Shown piece by piece: positions 30,822-37,574 of a DNA stretch of 64,000 nt. Position numbers and translations under genes: made by a program. Each line of letters begins with the position of its first letter. Position 1 is the stretch's first letter. The DNA comes from a virus: the IMG/VR virus record IMGVR_UViG_3300042463_000409, positions 1 through 64,000 of that record; one strand, 5' to 3'. Below the pieces are notes generated by a model. That model ran no database searches, was not told the DNA's origin, and saw nothing but the letters and a program-made list of their open reading frames with translations.

Positions 30822-30996
30822 AATCATTGAATTTAAATTGTGATTGAATTTCTATTAATTTGAACTTTTGCCTAGCTTTATTTTGCGCCTCTGTTTTAGA
30901 GTCACCTAATAACACTAACTTTTTAACTATTCTGTCATAAACAGAAATGCGTGTGCGGACTCTCGGTCCGTTACTTGAATAGACTTTTGTTGCCAT
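30808..30996 (-). CDS. small basic protein
   Basis: 62 residues, basic: KVYSSNGPRVRTRISVYDRI, VKKLVLLGDSKTEAQNKAR, KFKLIEIQSQF. Last gene before the 546-base non-coding stretch. Function unknown. Confidence 0.55.
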   Translation of the reverse strand: MATKVYSSNGPRVRTRISVYDRIVKKLVLLGDSKTEAQNKARQKFKLIEIQSQFKFNDYAIS

Positions 30997-31542
30997 TTGA
31001 AAAGATTAAATTGGTTAATGAAATTGATTCGCTGAAAGGCGGGGGTGCGACCCCCCTTAGCCGAGCTCCTTTCAATGTATAAAATCACGACATGACAATG
31101 CCGTGCAGATCTTCGCTATCGCGTATGTATGTAATATTAAAATGGCTCGAATGGAGCCGATGATAGTTTTGCTGTGTCTCTATTAGCTATGCACGATATA
31201 GGCAGCGGAGACGTACCCGCTTAATCTATTTTTATTTAGTTTATACTCCCGACCCTAAATTGCCCAAAATAGAACTAAAAAGGGAGTCAATGCAATTAAT
31301 TTAATGCTCCGCGTGTTACACGTTGCAAGGTTTTCAGTATTTCAATGAACTTATCATTTTAATATTTAGGGCCTCTATTTTGTAGGCGTTGCGCCCCGAA
31401 AATTTCGGCAATTAGCATTGCGCTAATTTATACCTAACTATTGCACTCCACTATGATAATACTTTGCGGAGCATATTTGAAGGCGTGTAAATATTCGATA
31501 TTTTCGCGCGTCTATTTTCAACGCGCTAACACGCCCAACGTA
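30997..31542 (-). ncRNA. hairpin-rich non-coding region (candidate large RNA), strand uncertain
   Basis: No convincing ORF. Pairs found: TGAAAGG 31033-31039/CCTTTCA 31068-31074 enclosing GGGGGT/ACCCCC; GGCTC/GAGCC 31144-31158; ACTCCC 31245-31250/GGGAGT 31282-31287; CCCTAAAT 31253-31260/ATTTAGGG 31364-31371; ATGCTCCGC 31304-31312/GCGGAGCAT 31466-31474; GGCG/CGCC 31385-31395; AATTAGC/GCTAATT 31410-31428; GGCGTGT/ACACGCC and GCGCGT/ACGCGC nested at 31482-31535. It is visibly richer in GCG/CGC than the rest. Strand follows the neighbouring genes only; the helices fit either strand. Confidence 0.45.
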
Positions 31543-31932
31543 TTATGCTTTTTTGTAGTAGCGGCTAATTAGCTGCATGATAAGCCACACGCTAAAATTT
31601 GGGCGCGCTGCCTCCTTTTCGCTGCGTAATGGCAATAGATTTTTAGGCGTTAAATCTGCCTCGTTATAGGCTGCGAAGCCTTCTAAAAAGCCGCTATTGA
31701 ATTGTAAAACCCTATTTTTGCAGTATGAAAACGACCCCGCGTCTACTTTATGCGCTTTGTTAGTGTCTATTTTCGCGCTTTGCAAGGCTTTTCCTGTGAT
31801 ACCTTCGGCAAGGTAGGTGATTTTGGGTTTTAACACTTTTTTAACGTTTGACAGTTTTTCGGCTTTTGCAGTTTTTAGTGCTTTTGCTTTGCTTACTTTT
31901 GGGGTTGCGTTTGTTGTTGTTGCGTTGTTCAT
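31543..31932 (-). CDS. unknown protein of foreign-looking composition
   Basis: 129 residues from ATG 31932 (an upstream ATG at 31965 would add 11). An Ala/Lys/Thr-rich disordered start (MNNATTTNATPKVSKAKALK) precedes a compact domain (ITYLAEGITGKALQSAK, GSFSYCKNRVLQFNSGF, AARPNFSVWLIMQLISRYY). Codons use GCG, CGC and CGT freely, unlike neighbours. The hairpin-rich stretch lies directly downstream, so gene plus RNA may have come in together. Function unknown. Confidence 0.5.
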   Translation of the reverse strand: MNNATTTNATPKVSKAKALKTAKAEKLSNVKKVLKPKITYLAEGITGKALQSAKIDTNKAHKVDAGSFSYCKNRVLQFNSGFLEGFAAYNEADLTPKNLLPLRSEKEAARPNFSVWLIMQLISRYYKKA

Positions 31933-32249
31933 TTTTTTAAGTTTTATGTTATGTCTTATTGACAATGTAAAAGTAAATAGCCATATGTTAAAATGGTGTT
32001 ATCGGGTAGTTAAACAAATGTTAAATACCAAAAATTAAAAGTTTGTTCTTTTTGCTAATATATTTAGTATTAGTTTTTTTATTTATATAAGTTAATTGTA
32101 ATATGTTGTTAGGGTATGGAGGAGGTATCCTGAATTTGCAACAACGTTGCATATTTTTTTAATTGTAATATATCCGCGTGAAATATAACAAAAAATTTAT
32201 ATAAGTAATTTTAGTAATATGTTTGAAAAGTTGAGGCACTCAGTAGCAG

Positions 32250-32280
32250 GATCCTGGTTTCCCACCGGATCGTTTTTTTT
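32250..32280 (+). terminator. rightward rho-independent terminator in the control region
   Basis: GATCC-(T bulge)-GG pairs with CC-GGATC (32250-32271), loop TTTCCCA, followed by G and eight Ts (32273-32280). It has no upstream rightward gene, suggesting that a short RNA from the control region ends here. Confidence 0.5.
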
Positions 32281-32397
32281 CCTGGGCTAGGGGTACCCTT
32301 TTACGACCACACATCTCCCATTTTTCTCAACTATACGCACGTCCTATATATCCATATATATATAAATCCTCTACAACTCAATGGTATCAACAAATCG

Positions 32398-32483
32398 TGT
32401 TCACTATTTTGAACAAAATATGCACCATTTGTTCAATAAAATGAACATTTGCAGTAAAATTAATTTGTTCAATAAAATGAACA
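32398..32483. promoter_or_regulatory. three palindromic operators
   Basis: TGTTCA-N6-TGAACA occurs exactly three times: 32398-32415, 32430-32447 and 32466-32483. The arms are identical; copies 2 and 3 also share the spacer ATAAAA. Centre-to-centre spacing is 32 and 36 bases. The third overlaps the -33 TTTG of the promoter before the winged-helix gene, so binding there should block transcription. The likely binder is the protein at 32524-33030 or another regulator. Confidence 0.8.
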
Positions 32484-32495
32484 TTGGTATCTTGC
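32464..32495 (+). promoter_or_regulatory. promoter overlapped by operator 3
   Basis: TTTG (32464-32467), 20 bases, TATCTTGC (32488-32495), a near match to TAnnTTTG; 29 bases before the ATG at 32524. Confidence 0.45.
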
Positions 32496-32523
32496 ATGAC
32501 CAATAACAGCCAAAAAACAACCA

Positions 32524-33030
32524 ATGAAACTTAAAGATTATCCTGTTTACAATTACAACCCTTTTAGGGTGAATGGAGATTATTTCAGAAGTATACCCAC
32601 TCAGAAGGAGAAAGTCGTTTCCGACACGGGTGAGGTACTCAGGGACGAGAAGGAGTACAAGGTAGCCGATTTGCAGAGCCACGTCCGTATATACGAGGAT
32701 ATGTATGATTTACTATTTACTATGAGTCCTGCAGGTGTAATGATACTTGCCAATATCTTTAAACAGATGCCAAAGAACGGGGACTCTGTATTACTCAATG
32801 TACAGCAGATAGCTAGTGAACTGAACATAGGCAGTAGAAATACTGTTTATAAGGGTATTATAGAGCTTATGGACAAGAAGGTTATAGCCAAGGGTGTAGG
32901 TGCAGATATATACTATATAAACCCTGACTATGTGTATAAGGGTTCAAGGTCTGCGTGGTTTGAGAAGTACAAGGATTTTGATAAATGCAACAATGTTGCA
33001 ACTATAAGAACTTATGTAAATAACAGGTAA
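32524..33030 (+). CDS. winged-helix replication/regulatory protein (RepL-like)
   Basis: 168 residues. The middle and end look like a winged helix: VMILANIFKQMPK, SVLLNVQQIASELNIG, SRNTVYKGIIELMDKKVIAKG and GADIYYINPDYVYKGSRSAW. This layout resembles RepL-type plasmid proteins and phage MarR-like regulators. Its three upstream palindromes and divergent position suggest it binds there, regulating itself and perhaps replication start. A DNA-binding role is fairly secure; initiator versus repressor is not. Confidence 0.6.
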   Translation: MKLKDYPVYNYNPFRVNGDYFRSIPTQKEKVVSDTGEVLRDEKEYKVADLQSHVRIYEDMYDLLFTMSPAGVMILANIFKQMPKNGDSVLLNVQQIASELNIGSRNTVYKGIIELMDKKVIAKGVGADIYYINPDYVYKGSRSAWFEKYKDFDKCNNVATIRTYVNNR

Positions 33031-33035
33031 ATTTG
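33028..33035 (+). promoter_or_regulatory. TAAATTTG promoter -7 box
   Basis: TAAATTTG just after the previous gene's end, 3 bases before the chosen ATG at 33039, so probably used for a leaderless or very short leader transcript; a weak case. Confidence 0.25.
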
Positions 33036-33038
33036 CGT

Positions 33039-33659
33039 ATGAAGTATGATATCCCTAAAGAGTTCAGACCTTTTGTAAATAGCGTTAAAAGACAATGCAG
33101 GGATTACAAGGTAGATTTAGTTCTATCTCCCTCACGAAAGGTCGTTGTAACAGATGATTTTGAAACAGAGTGTGGCGGGTATTTTGATGGTGATAACAGG
33201 GACCTAGTGGTTGCCTGTGGTAAGCCATTCGATAAGTGGATAGAAATACTTGTACACGAGTCTTCTCATATGGATCAGTGGAAGAGTGACGATAGATGGG
33301 ATAAGTGGGGTGTATCGTGCAGTAATATGTGGGCGTGGTTATCCAAGGAAAAGATTATGAATAAGACCCAGGTGTCCAAGATGCTAGACGATATGATTGA
33401 GCTAGAGAAGGATTGTGAGATGAGGTCTGTTGAAAAGATAAAGAAGTGGGGGTTACCTATCAACATACCAAAGTATATCCAAAGGGCTAATGTATACTTA
33501 TACAGCTATGGTATGATGAATGACCTTCAGAAGTTCCCTACAGATATATACTCGGATGATAAGCTAGTTGCTATGGCATCAACTACATTCAAGAAAAGCT
33601 ATAAGAAAGTACCAGAAAATATATCAAATCACATGCTTCGTTTTTATTCAAAAAAGTAA
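33039..33659 (+). CDS. HExxH metallopeptidase-like protein
   Basis: 206 residues from ATG 33039 (an upstream TTG at 33033 is less likely). The core EILVHESSHMDQW (His73, Glu74, His77) is a zinc-protease site, and Glu residues in DDMIELEKDCEMRSVE (~120) could be the third ligand. Similar small HExxH proteins are known from Bacteroidetes phages but their substrates are not. It lies next to the winged-helix protein. Confidence 0.7.
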   Translation: MKYDIPKEFRPFVNSVKRQCRDYKVDLVLSPSRKVVVTDDFETECGGYFDGDNRDLVVACGKPFDKWIEILVHESSHMDQWKSDDRWDKWGVSCSNMWAWLSKEKIMNKTQVSKMLDDMIELEKDCEMRSVEKIKKWGLPINIPKYIQRANVYLYSYGMMNDLQKFPTDIYSDDKLVAMASTTFKKSYKKVPENISNHMLRFYSKK

Positions 33660-33661
33660 CT

Positions 33662-33669
33662 TATTTTTG
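33662..33669 (+). promoter_or_regulatory. TATTTTTG promoter -7 box
   Basis: TATTTTTG, 5 bases before the ATG at 33675. No clear -33 box. Confidence 0.3.
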
Positions 33670-33674
33670 TACCT

Positions 33675-33917
33675 ATGAAAAAACTAATAGAACTTTTAAA
33701 ATCCCTTTTCAAAAAGGAAGAAGCACCAATCGTACAAGAGATTGACGATATGGAATTATTCAAAACTAAAAAACCTAAAAGAGTGAAAAAACCAATCAAA
33801 GAGTACGGCGGTAAAGAAGTATATGCTTCAAAGGCTGCTAAAGCTGCACACGAAAAGAAAGAAGGCAAGAAAGTAGAAATGGCCGAAAAGAAATCTGTAA
33901 AAACTAAAAAGAAATAA
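33675..33917 (+). CDS. small lysine-rich protein
   Basis: 80 residues, about a third Lys. N-terminal helix (MKKLIELLKSLFKKEEAP), then Lys/Ala/Glu-rich low complexity (KAAKAAHEKKEGKKVEMAEKK, in pieces). Probably disordered and nucleic-acid binding. First of a run of small basic genes. Confidence 0.65.
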   Translation: MKKLIELLKSLFKKEEAPIVQEIDDMELFKTKKPKRVKKPIKEYGGKEVYASKAAKAAHEKKEGKKVEMAEKKSVKTKKK

Positions 33918-33918
33918 G

Positions 33919-34206
33919 ATGCCACAAATCGTTAAAAAATCAGCACCGGCCGCGAAGGGCGAAATGGGTAAACCAAGTTTAAAAGGAAAGTTTGAAGCAG
34001 CTATGCAAAAACAATGGAAGTCTCGTCCAGAAAATCAAATGAAGTCAGCACCAGAAAAAGCTGCAAATCCTGGTCAGCGTTTCAAACCAAGTTCAAATCA
34101 AAATGAGGTTAGAATGGCACAAAATGCAAGTTCTATGCCAGTGAAAACTCCTTACAAAATGCCTAAAACTCAAAGCACTCCTGTAAGACCTAAAAAAAAT
34201 AAATAA
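33919..34206 (+). CDS. small basic Pro/Lys-rich protein
   Basis: 95 residues: MPQIVKKSAPAAKGEMGKPS, then KFEAAMQKQWKSRPENQ, then MPVKTPYKMPKTQSTPVRPK. Basic and likely disordered. The start MP-x-I-x-KKSAP is echoed in the next gene, so the two may be duplicates. Confidence 0.6.
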   Translation: MPQIVKKSAPAAKGEMGKPSLKGKFEAAMQKQWKSRPENQMKSAPEKAANPGQRFKPSSNQNEVRMAQNASSMPVKTPYKMPKTQSTPVRPKKNK

Positions 34207-34208
34207 TA

Positions 34209-34343
34209 ATGCCTAAGATTAAAAAATCAGCTCCTGTAAAATTAAGCACCGCTGCTCCATCTAAGGTTAAGCCTAGTCTTAAAAAACCCTTTTCATTGCC
34301 AATGACTGAAAAAGCAAAGGCTACAAACATGAAAATTAAATAA
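34209..34343 (+). CDS. tiny basic protein, related to the previous
   Basis: 44 residues: MPKIKKSAPVKLSTAAPSKV, KPSLKKPFSLPMTEK. Its opening repeats the KKSAP theme of the gene before and it follows two bases later. Likely a diverged copy. Confidence 0.55.
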   Translation: MPKIKKSAPVKLSTAAPSKVKPSLKKPFSLPMTEKAKATNMKIK

Positions 34344-34356
34344 GTTGAAAAAGGAA

Positions 34357-34488
34357 ATGATTAAACGCAAGGATGGTTCTGTCTCACAACGTGGGTTGTG
34401 GGACAACATCCGTGCCAATGTCGGAAGTAAAAAGAAGCCAACTGCGGCAATGCTAAAGCAAGAAAAGAAAATAAAAGGTAAAAAGTAA
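34357..34488 (+). CDS. tiny basic conserved protein
   Basis: 43 residues from ATG 34357 (TTG at 34345 is in frame too). MIKRKDGSVSQRGLWDNIRA, then NVGSKKKPTAAMLKQEKKIK. The KR-DGS-SQRGLWDNIR motif is common in tiny phage proteins of Bacteroidetes. Function unknown. Confidence 0.6.
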   Translation: MIKRKDGSVSQRGLWDNIRANVGSKKKPTAAMLKQEKKIKGKK

Positions 34489-34489
34489 A

Positions 34490-35590
34490 ATGGCTATCAA
34501 GAACATTTTAAATATTATTGCTAATAATGGAGGTAGCCCATCTAAAAAGGAGCCAGACCCAACACCAACAGAAACGCCTATAAAAGAAAGGACATTTCAG
34601 CAAAAGCGTTTTGGTGATGCTGTGGCTAGAAGGGCTCAACAAATGATTATAAATGATCAGCCATATGAATTAGCTGAAAGCGCAACTAAAAAAGGTATAG
34701 ACCCTTCTTTAACTTGCATAGGAGCTGCTTGTAATATTTATAAGGATTTTGGTGTTGACTTTTCTATGTTTGGAGGAGAGGCTGAAGGTGTAAGGGAATC
34801 TAGAACCGGCGGTAAGGTTGTAGAATACAATCCTACTTTTGAAAAGAATTATGCTAAAGCTGGTTTTGAAAAATTAAAAGGAAGACCAGTAACTATGCTA
34901 GAAATAGCTGATATGGCAAAGAACAAGCAGTTAGCTCCAGGAATGCTTATTCAGCAGTATAATGACAAAGGCGTACCAGACCACACTAATATCGTATTAA
35001 GGGCGAATCCTGACGGAACATATCAAATATATAATGCTTTTAAACATAGCACATCTAAAAATAGGGGAACTAAGGAAGATTATGTTTATACATTAAATCC
35101 ATTTTCCAAGCAATTTGAAGGAAAAAAATTCAATGTATTTACTATGAATGATGAGATGTCTCAAAAACTTAATTTTGCATCAGTAGACCCTGTTACTAAA
35201 GAAGCTATAAAAGGAGGAGCTCAAGATATTGCAGATGAATATCAAATAGACGAAATGATAGAAACAATGTATGTTCCAAGAGCTTACAAAGAAATAAATC
35301 AAATGGATCGTGATACAAAGATGCAAATATTTGGTAAGGCAAATCCGGATAGAGATGATATATTTAAATTAGCATTTGCAGATATGCTTAGTACATACGA
35401 AAATGCTTCTGTAAAAGAAAACTTTCAAGGGTTTGAAAAACCTGGCACAAGACCTAAAATTGGAGGAGGATTCACTTTAAATGAAGTTGAAAGTATGGTA
35501 AAGTCTTCTAAAAGATTTGTTGAAAGAATGAAAAGAGGTGGATACGGAATAAACTATATTGAAAGGATGAAACAAAACTTAATGAAATAA
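34490..35590 (+). CDS. cysteine peptidase-like virion protein (NlpC/P60- or CHAP-like)
   Basis: 366 residues. A Pro/Thr/Lys-rich linker (20-40) follows the N-terminus. SLTCIGAACNIYKDF (Cys76/Cys81), GMLIQQYN and DHTNIVLRANPDGTYQIYNAF (His165) give the Cys, His and strand layout of NlpC/P60-like and CHAP-like peptidases. Helical tail (~235-366). These enzymes cleave cell-wall peptides, so a wall-cutting role during entry or assembly is plausible. Assignment is moderate because the Cys to His distance is long. Confidence 0.5.
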   Translation: MAIKNILNIIANNGGSPSKKEPDPTPTETPIKERTFQQKRFGDAVARRAQQMIINDQPYELAESATKKGIDPSLTCIGAACNIYKDFGVDFSMFGGEAEGVRESRTGGKVVEYNPTFEKNYAKAGFEKLKGRPVTMLEIADMAKNKQLAPGMLIQQYNDKGVPDHTNIVLRANPDGTYQIYNAFKHSTSKNRGTKEDYVYTLNPFSKQFEGKKFNVFTMNDEMSQKLNFASVDPVTKEAIKGGAQDIADEYQIDEMIETMYVPRAYKEINQMDRDTKMQIFGKANPDRDDIFKLAFADMLSTYENASVKENFQGFEKPGTRPKIGGGFTLNEVESMVKSSKRFVERMKRGGYGINYIERMKQNLMK

Positions 35591-35591
35591 A

Positions 35592-35714
35592 ATGGCAAAG
35601 GCTAAAGCAGATAGCAGAAAGATTAATTTTGGTAAAAGAAAGTTAGGGTCAGCACAAAAAGCATTTAATAAACATACTCCTAGACCTAAAAAGTATAGGG
35701 GACAAGGCAGATAA
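35592..35714 (+). CDS. tiny basic conserved protein
   Basis: 40 residues: MAKAKADSRKINFGKRKLGS, then KHTPRPKKYRGQGR. The KKYRGQGR ending is a common tail of tiny basic Bacteroidetes-phage proteins. It follows the peptidase-like gene by one base. Confidence 0.6.
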   Translation: MAKAKADSRKINFGKRKLGSAQKAFNKHTPRPKKYRGQGR

Positions 35715-35716
35715 TT

Positions 35717-36022
35717 ATGATAGAGTATCGTGGTGAAAAATTCAGTGGCTACAATAAGCCAAAAGACGCATCAGATGGCGTACACAAAAAAGTAGTTCTT
35801 GCAAAAGAAGGAGATAAAGTACGCTTAGTTAGATTTGGAGCCAAAGGATATTCTTCTAATTATAGTGACGAAGCGAGAAAGCAATATAGACAGCGTCACG
35901 CAAAATCAGCAAATGCATCTAAGTTATCTGCTGGTTGGTGGGCTTATCACCATTTATGGTCAAAGAGCTCTCAAGTGTATCGTTCAGGAAAAACTTCAGG
36001 TAAGGGAGAGAGATTCAAGTAG
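35717..36022 (+). CDS. conserved small basic structural-type protein
   Basis: 101 residues. EYRGEKFSGYNKPKDASDGV, HKKVVLAKEGDKVRLVRFGA, KQYRQRHAKSANASKLSAGW, AYHHLWSK. GEKFSGYNKPK and LAKEGDK-x-RLVRFGA recur in phages next to packaging genes. Probably a minor virion or head-completion protein. Confidence 0.65.
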   Translation: MIEYRGEKFSGYNKPKDASDGVHKKVVLAKEGDKVRLVRFGAKGYSSNYSDEARKQYRQRHAKSANASKLSAGWWAYHHLWSKSSQVYRSGKTSGKGERFK

Positions 36023-36028
36023 GTTACG

Positions 36029-36036
36029 TATATTTG
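36029..36036 (+). promoter_or_regulatory. TATATTTG promoter -7 box
   Basis: TATATTTG 16 bases before the ATG at 36053; opens the packaging module. Confidence 0.45.
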
Positions 36037-36052
36037 CGTATAACCGATAAGA

Positions 36053-36658
36053 ATGAAGCACTTATTTAACAAAATCAAGCCGATTGGCAAAAGGGTTATT
36101 GTTTACGTAGATACCCAAGAAAAAGACTCACACAGAATAGATTTAGGAGACGGGAAGTCAATAGACTTGCATATCGCCAATGAGTATTCATGGGATAGCC
36201 GTATTACAAACTTCACACAAGGAGTTCTATTAACAGATTTCAAAAACTTAAAAGCAGGAGACTATGTATTGGTACACCACAATAGTATGTCTGACGAATG
36301 CGAGTTGGACTACCCAGGTATCCCACACACTGCAAAAGTGTTCGCAGTCGACGAGACTTTCGTATACTTTGGTATAGATGGAGAAAAAATTATATGTATA
36401 GATGGGTATATGTTAGCCGAAAGAATATACGAGCCGATTCCCGAATCGAAGGCTGGATTAATATTTACGAGCGAACCAAAGCAAATACCTAATAAGCTTA
36501 AGATAATTGGGAAGCCAGAATCTATAACTGACTATGAAATTAATGATGTAGCTGTAGTATACAAGTATTCTGACTATGAAATGACGCATAATGTAGGCGG
36601 CAAAATAAAGAAACTTATCCGATTAAAATATACCGATTGTCTTGCAAAAGAAATTTAA
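36053..36658 (+). CDS. beta-rich protein, distantly GroES-like
   Basis: 201 residues. KIKPIGKRVIVYVD at the start and LKAGDYVLVHH in the first half recall GroES-type co-chaperonins, with a second similar half (IGKPESITDYEINDVAVVYK, IKKLIRLKYTDCLAKEI). The second half looks like a loose repeat of the first. A capsid-assembly chaperone would suit its position before packaging genes, but the likeness is weak. Confidence 0.5.
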   Translation: MKHLFNKIKPIGKRVIVYVDTQEKDSHRIDLGDGKSIDLHIANEYSWDSRITNFTQGVLLTDFKNLKAGDYVLVHHNSMSDECELDYPGIPHTAKVFAVDETFVYFGIDGEKIICIDGYMLAERIYEPIPESKAGLIFTSEPKQIPNKLKIIGKPESITDYEINDVAVVYKYSDYEMTHNVGGKIKKLIRLKYTDCLAKEI

Positions 36659-36660
36659 AC

Positions 36661-36954
36661 ATGACCGATAAAGAAAAAATAAAGCTGTACGAAGAAGATG
36701 GTATATTAGGAGCATACTATGCACTTAATAGAAAGCTTAATGAGATTACTAAACTATTGAATAACAATGACTTAACTCAAGTAGATATGTCTAATAAAGA
36801 TGATGGAACGCTAGAGAGGGTTATGAAGTTCTTTAATAGCGTAGGTGATATTAATGATGCAATGAAAAAGCTTAAGATAGACAACGCTTTAACAGGTGAT
36901 GAAGATAAGGATAGGGCTAAACGCAAACCTTTAATAGAAGAGCTTGTAAAATGA
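36661..36954 (+). CDS. hypothetical helical protein upstream of terminase
   Basis: 97 residues from ATG 36661, two bases after the previous stop. Charged helix (EKIKLYEEDGILGAYYALNRK, in pieces; ERVMKFFNSVGDINDAMKKLK). Overlaps the next gene by 4 bases. Possibly part of the packaging complex; no motif. Confidence 0.6.
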   Translation: MTDKEKIKLYEEDGILGAYYALNRKLNEITKLLNNNDLTQVDMSNKDDGTLERVMKFFNSVGDINDAMKKLKIDNALTGDEDKDRAKRKPLIEELVK

Positions 36955-37574
36955 ACGTAGCATATATAACCAAAGACTCTACTAAAGAAGAGGTTTACGA
37001 AGCATATATCAAAACCCAAAAGCTATTAAAAGCTCAAAGGCATTTGAATAAAAAGAACGCCGATAAGGTATCAGAGGTTCGTAAACAAAAGAATGGTAAA
37101 ATAAGAGAACTTGGATACAAGCTATTTAAAGCATATCAATTAAACTACGGCTTAAATAAGCATTTGCAAAATGTTCAAAGGTTTGCAGCTAACGCAAAAT
37201 ACAAATACAAAAAGCTTGGCATAGAAGAAGGAAAGGGTAAGATAAGAACAAAGGATTATGCTATAATAAAGATGTACTCATTCCTACTTCAGATAGAAAA
37301 AGTATCTGAAATACTAGAGATGCCACTTGATAAATGCGCTTTCTTTTTATGGGCTGGCAGGTACTCATTTTTTACTAGAGATGACTTTAAGAAAGACTTT
37401 GAAGGAGAGAGCTATAGTTTTACTAACTTTATTGGCTATGGCAAAAAGAATAACTTTATAATATCAGTATCTAGCGATAAGACAATTAAAAGGTACGCAT
37501 TAACTGCACTAGGACTTGATATATTTAATAAAGTGGATAGATTTACCAAAAAGCATTTTAAAGTAGATGTATAA
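36951..37574 (+). CDS. putative terminase small subunit, winged-helix
   Basis: 207 residues. A basic coiled N-terminus (~25-75) precedes a winged-helix-like part (YAIIKMYSFLLQIEKVSEIL, YSFTNFIGYGKKNNFIISVS, YALTALGLDIFNKVDRFTKK). A helix-turn-helix protein directly before, and overlapping by 8 bases with, the large terminase is the usual position of TerS. Inferred from context and fold type. Confidence 0.5.
   Translation: MNVAYITKDSTKEEVYEAYIKTQKLLKAQRHLNKKNADKVSEVRKQKNGKIRELGYKLFKAYQLNYGLNKHLQNVQRFAANAKYKYKKLGIEEGKGKIRTKDYAIIKMYSFLLQIEKVSEILEMPLDKCAFFLWAGRYSFFTRDDFKKDFEGESYSFTNFIGYGKKNNFIISVSSDKTIKRYALTALGLDIFNKVDRFTKKHFKVDV

Larger units (their letters stand above)
31966..32523. other. divergent control region between the leftward and rightward arms
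   Basis: 558 bases without a gene, separating leftward and rightward transcription. It holds a TGCAAC-AAC-GTTGCA hairpin followed by TATTTTTTT (~32146-32160), a rightward terminator (32250-32280), three identical-armed palindromes (32398-32483) and a promoter (32464-32495). This is the most likely regulatory switch of the phage; it may include an origin. Confidence 0.55.

Noticed and set aside
32404-32682. Leftward 92-residue frame across the operators
   Set aside because: It covers the promoter, the palindromes and the start of the winged-helix gene, and its product is not protein-like in pattern.
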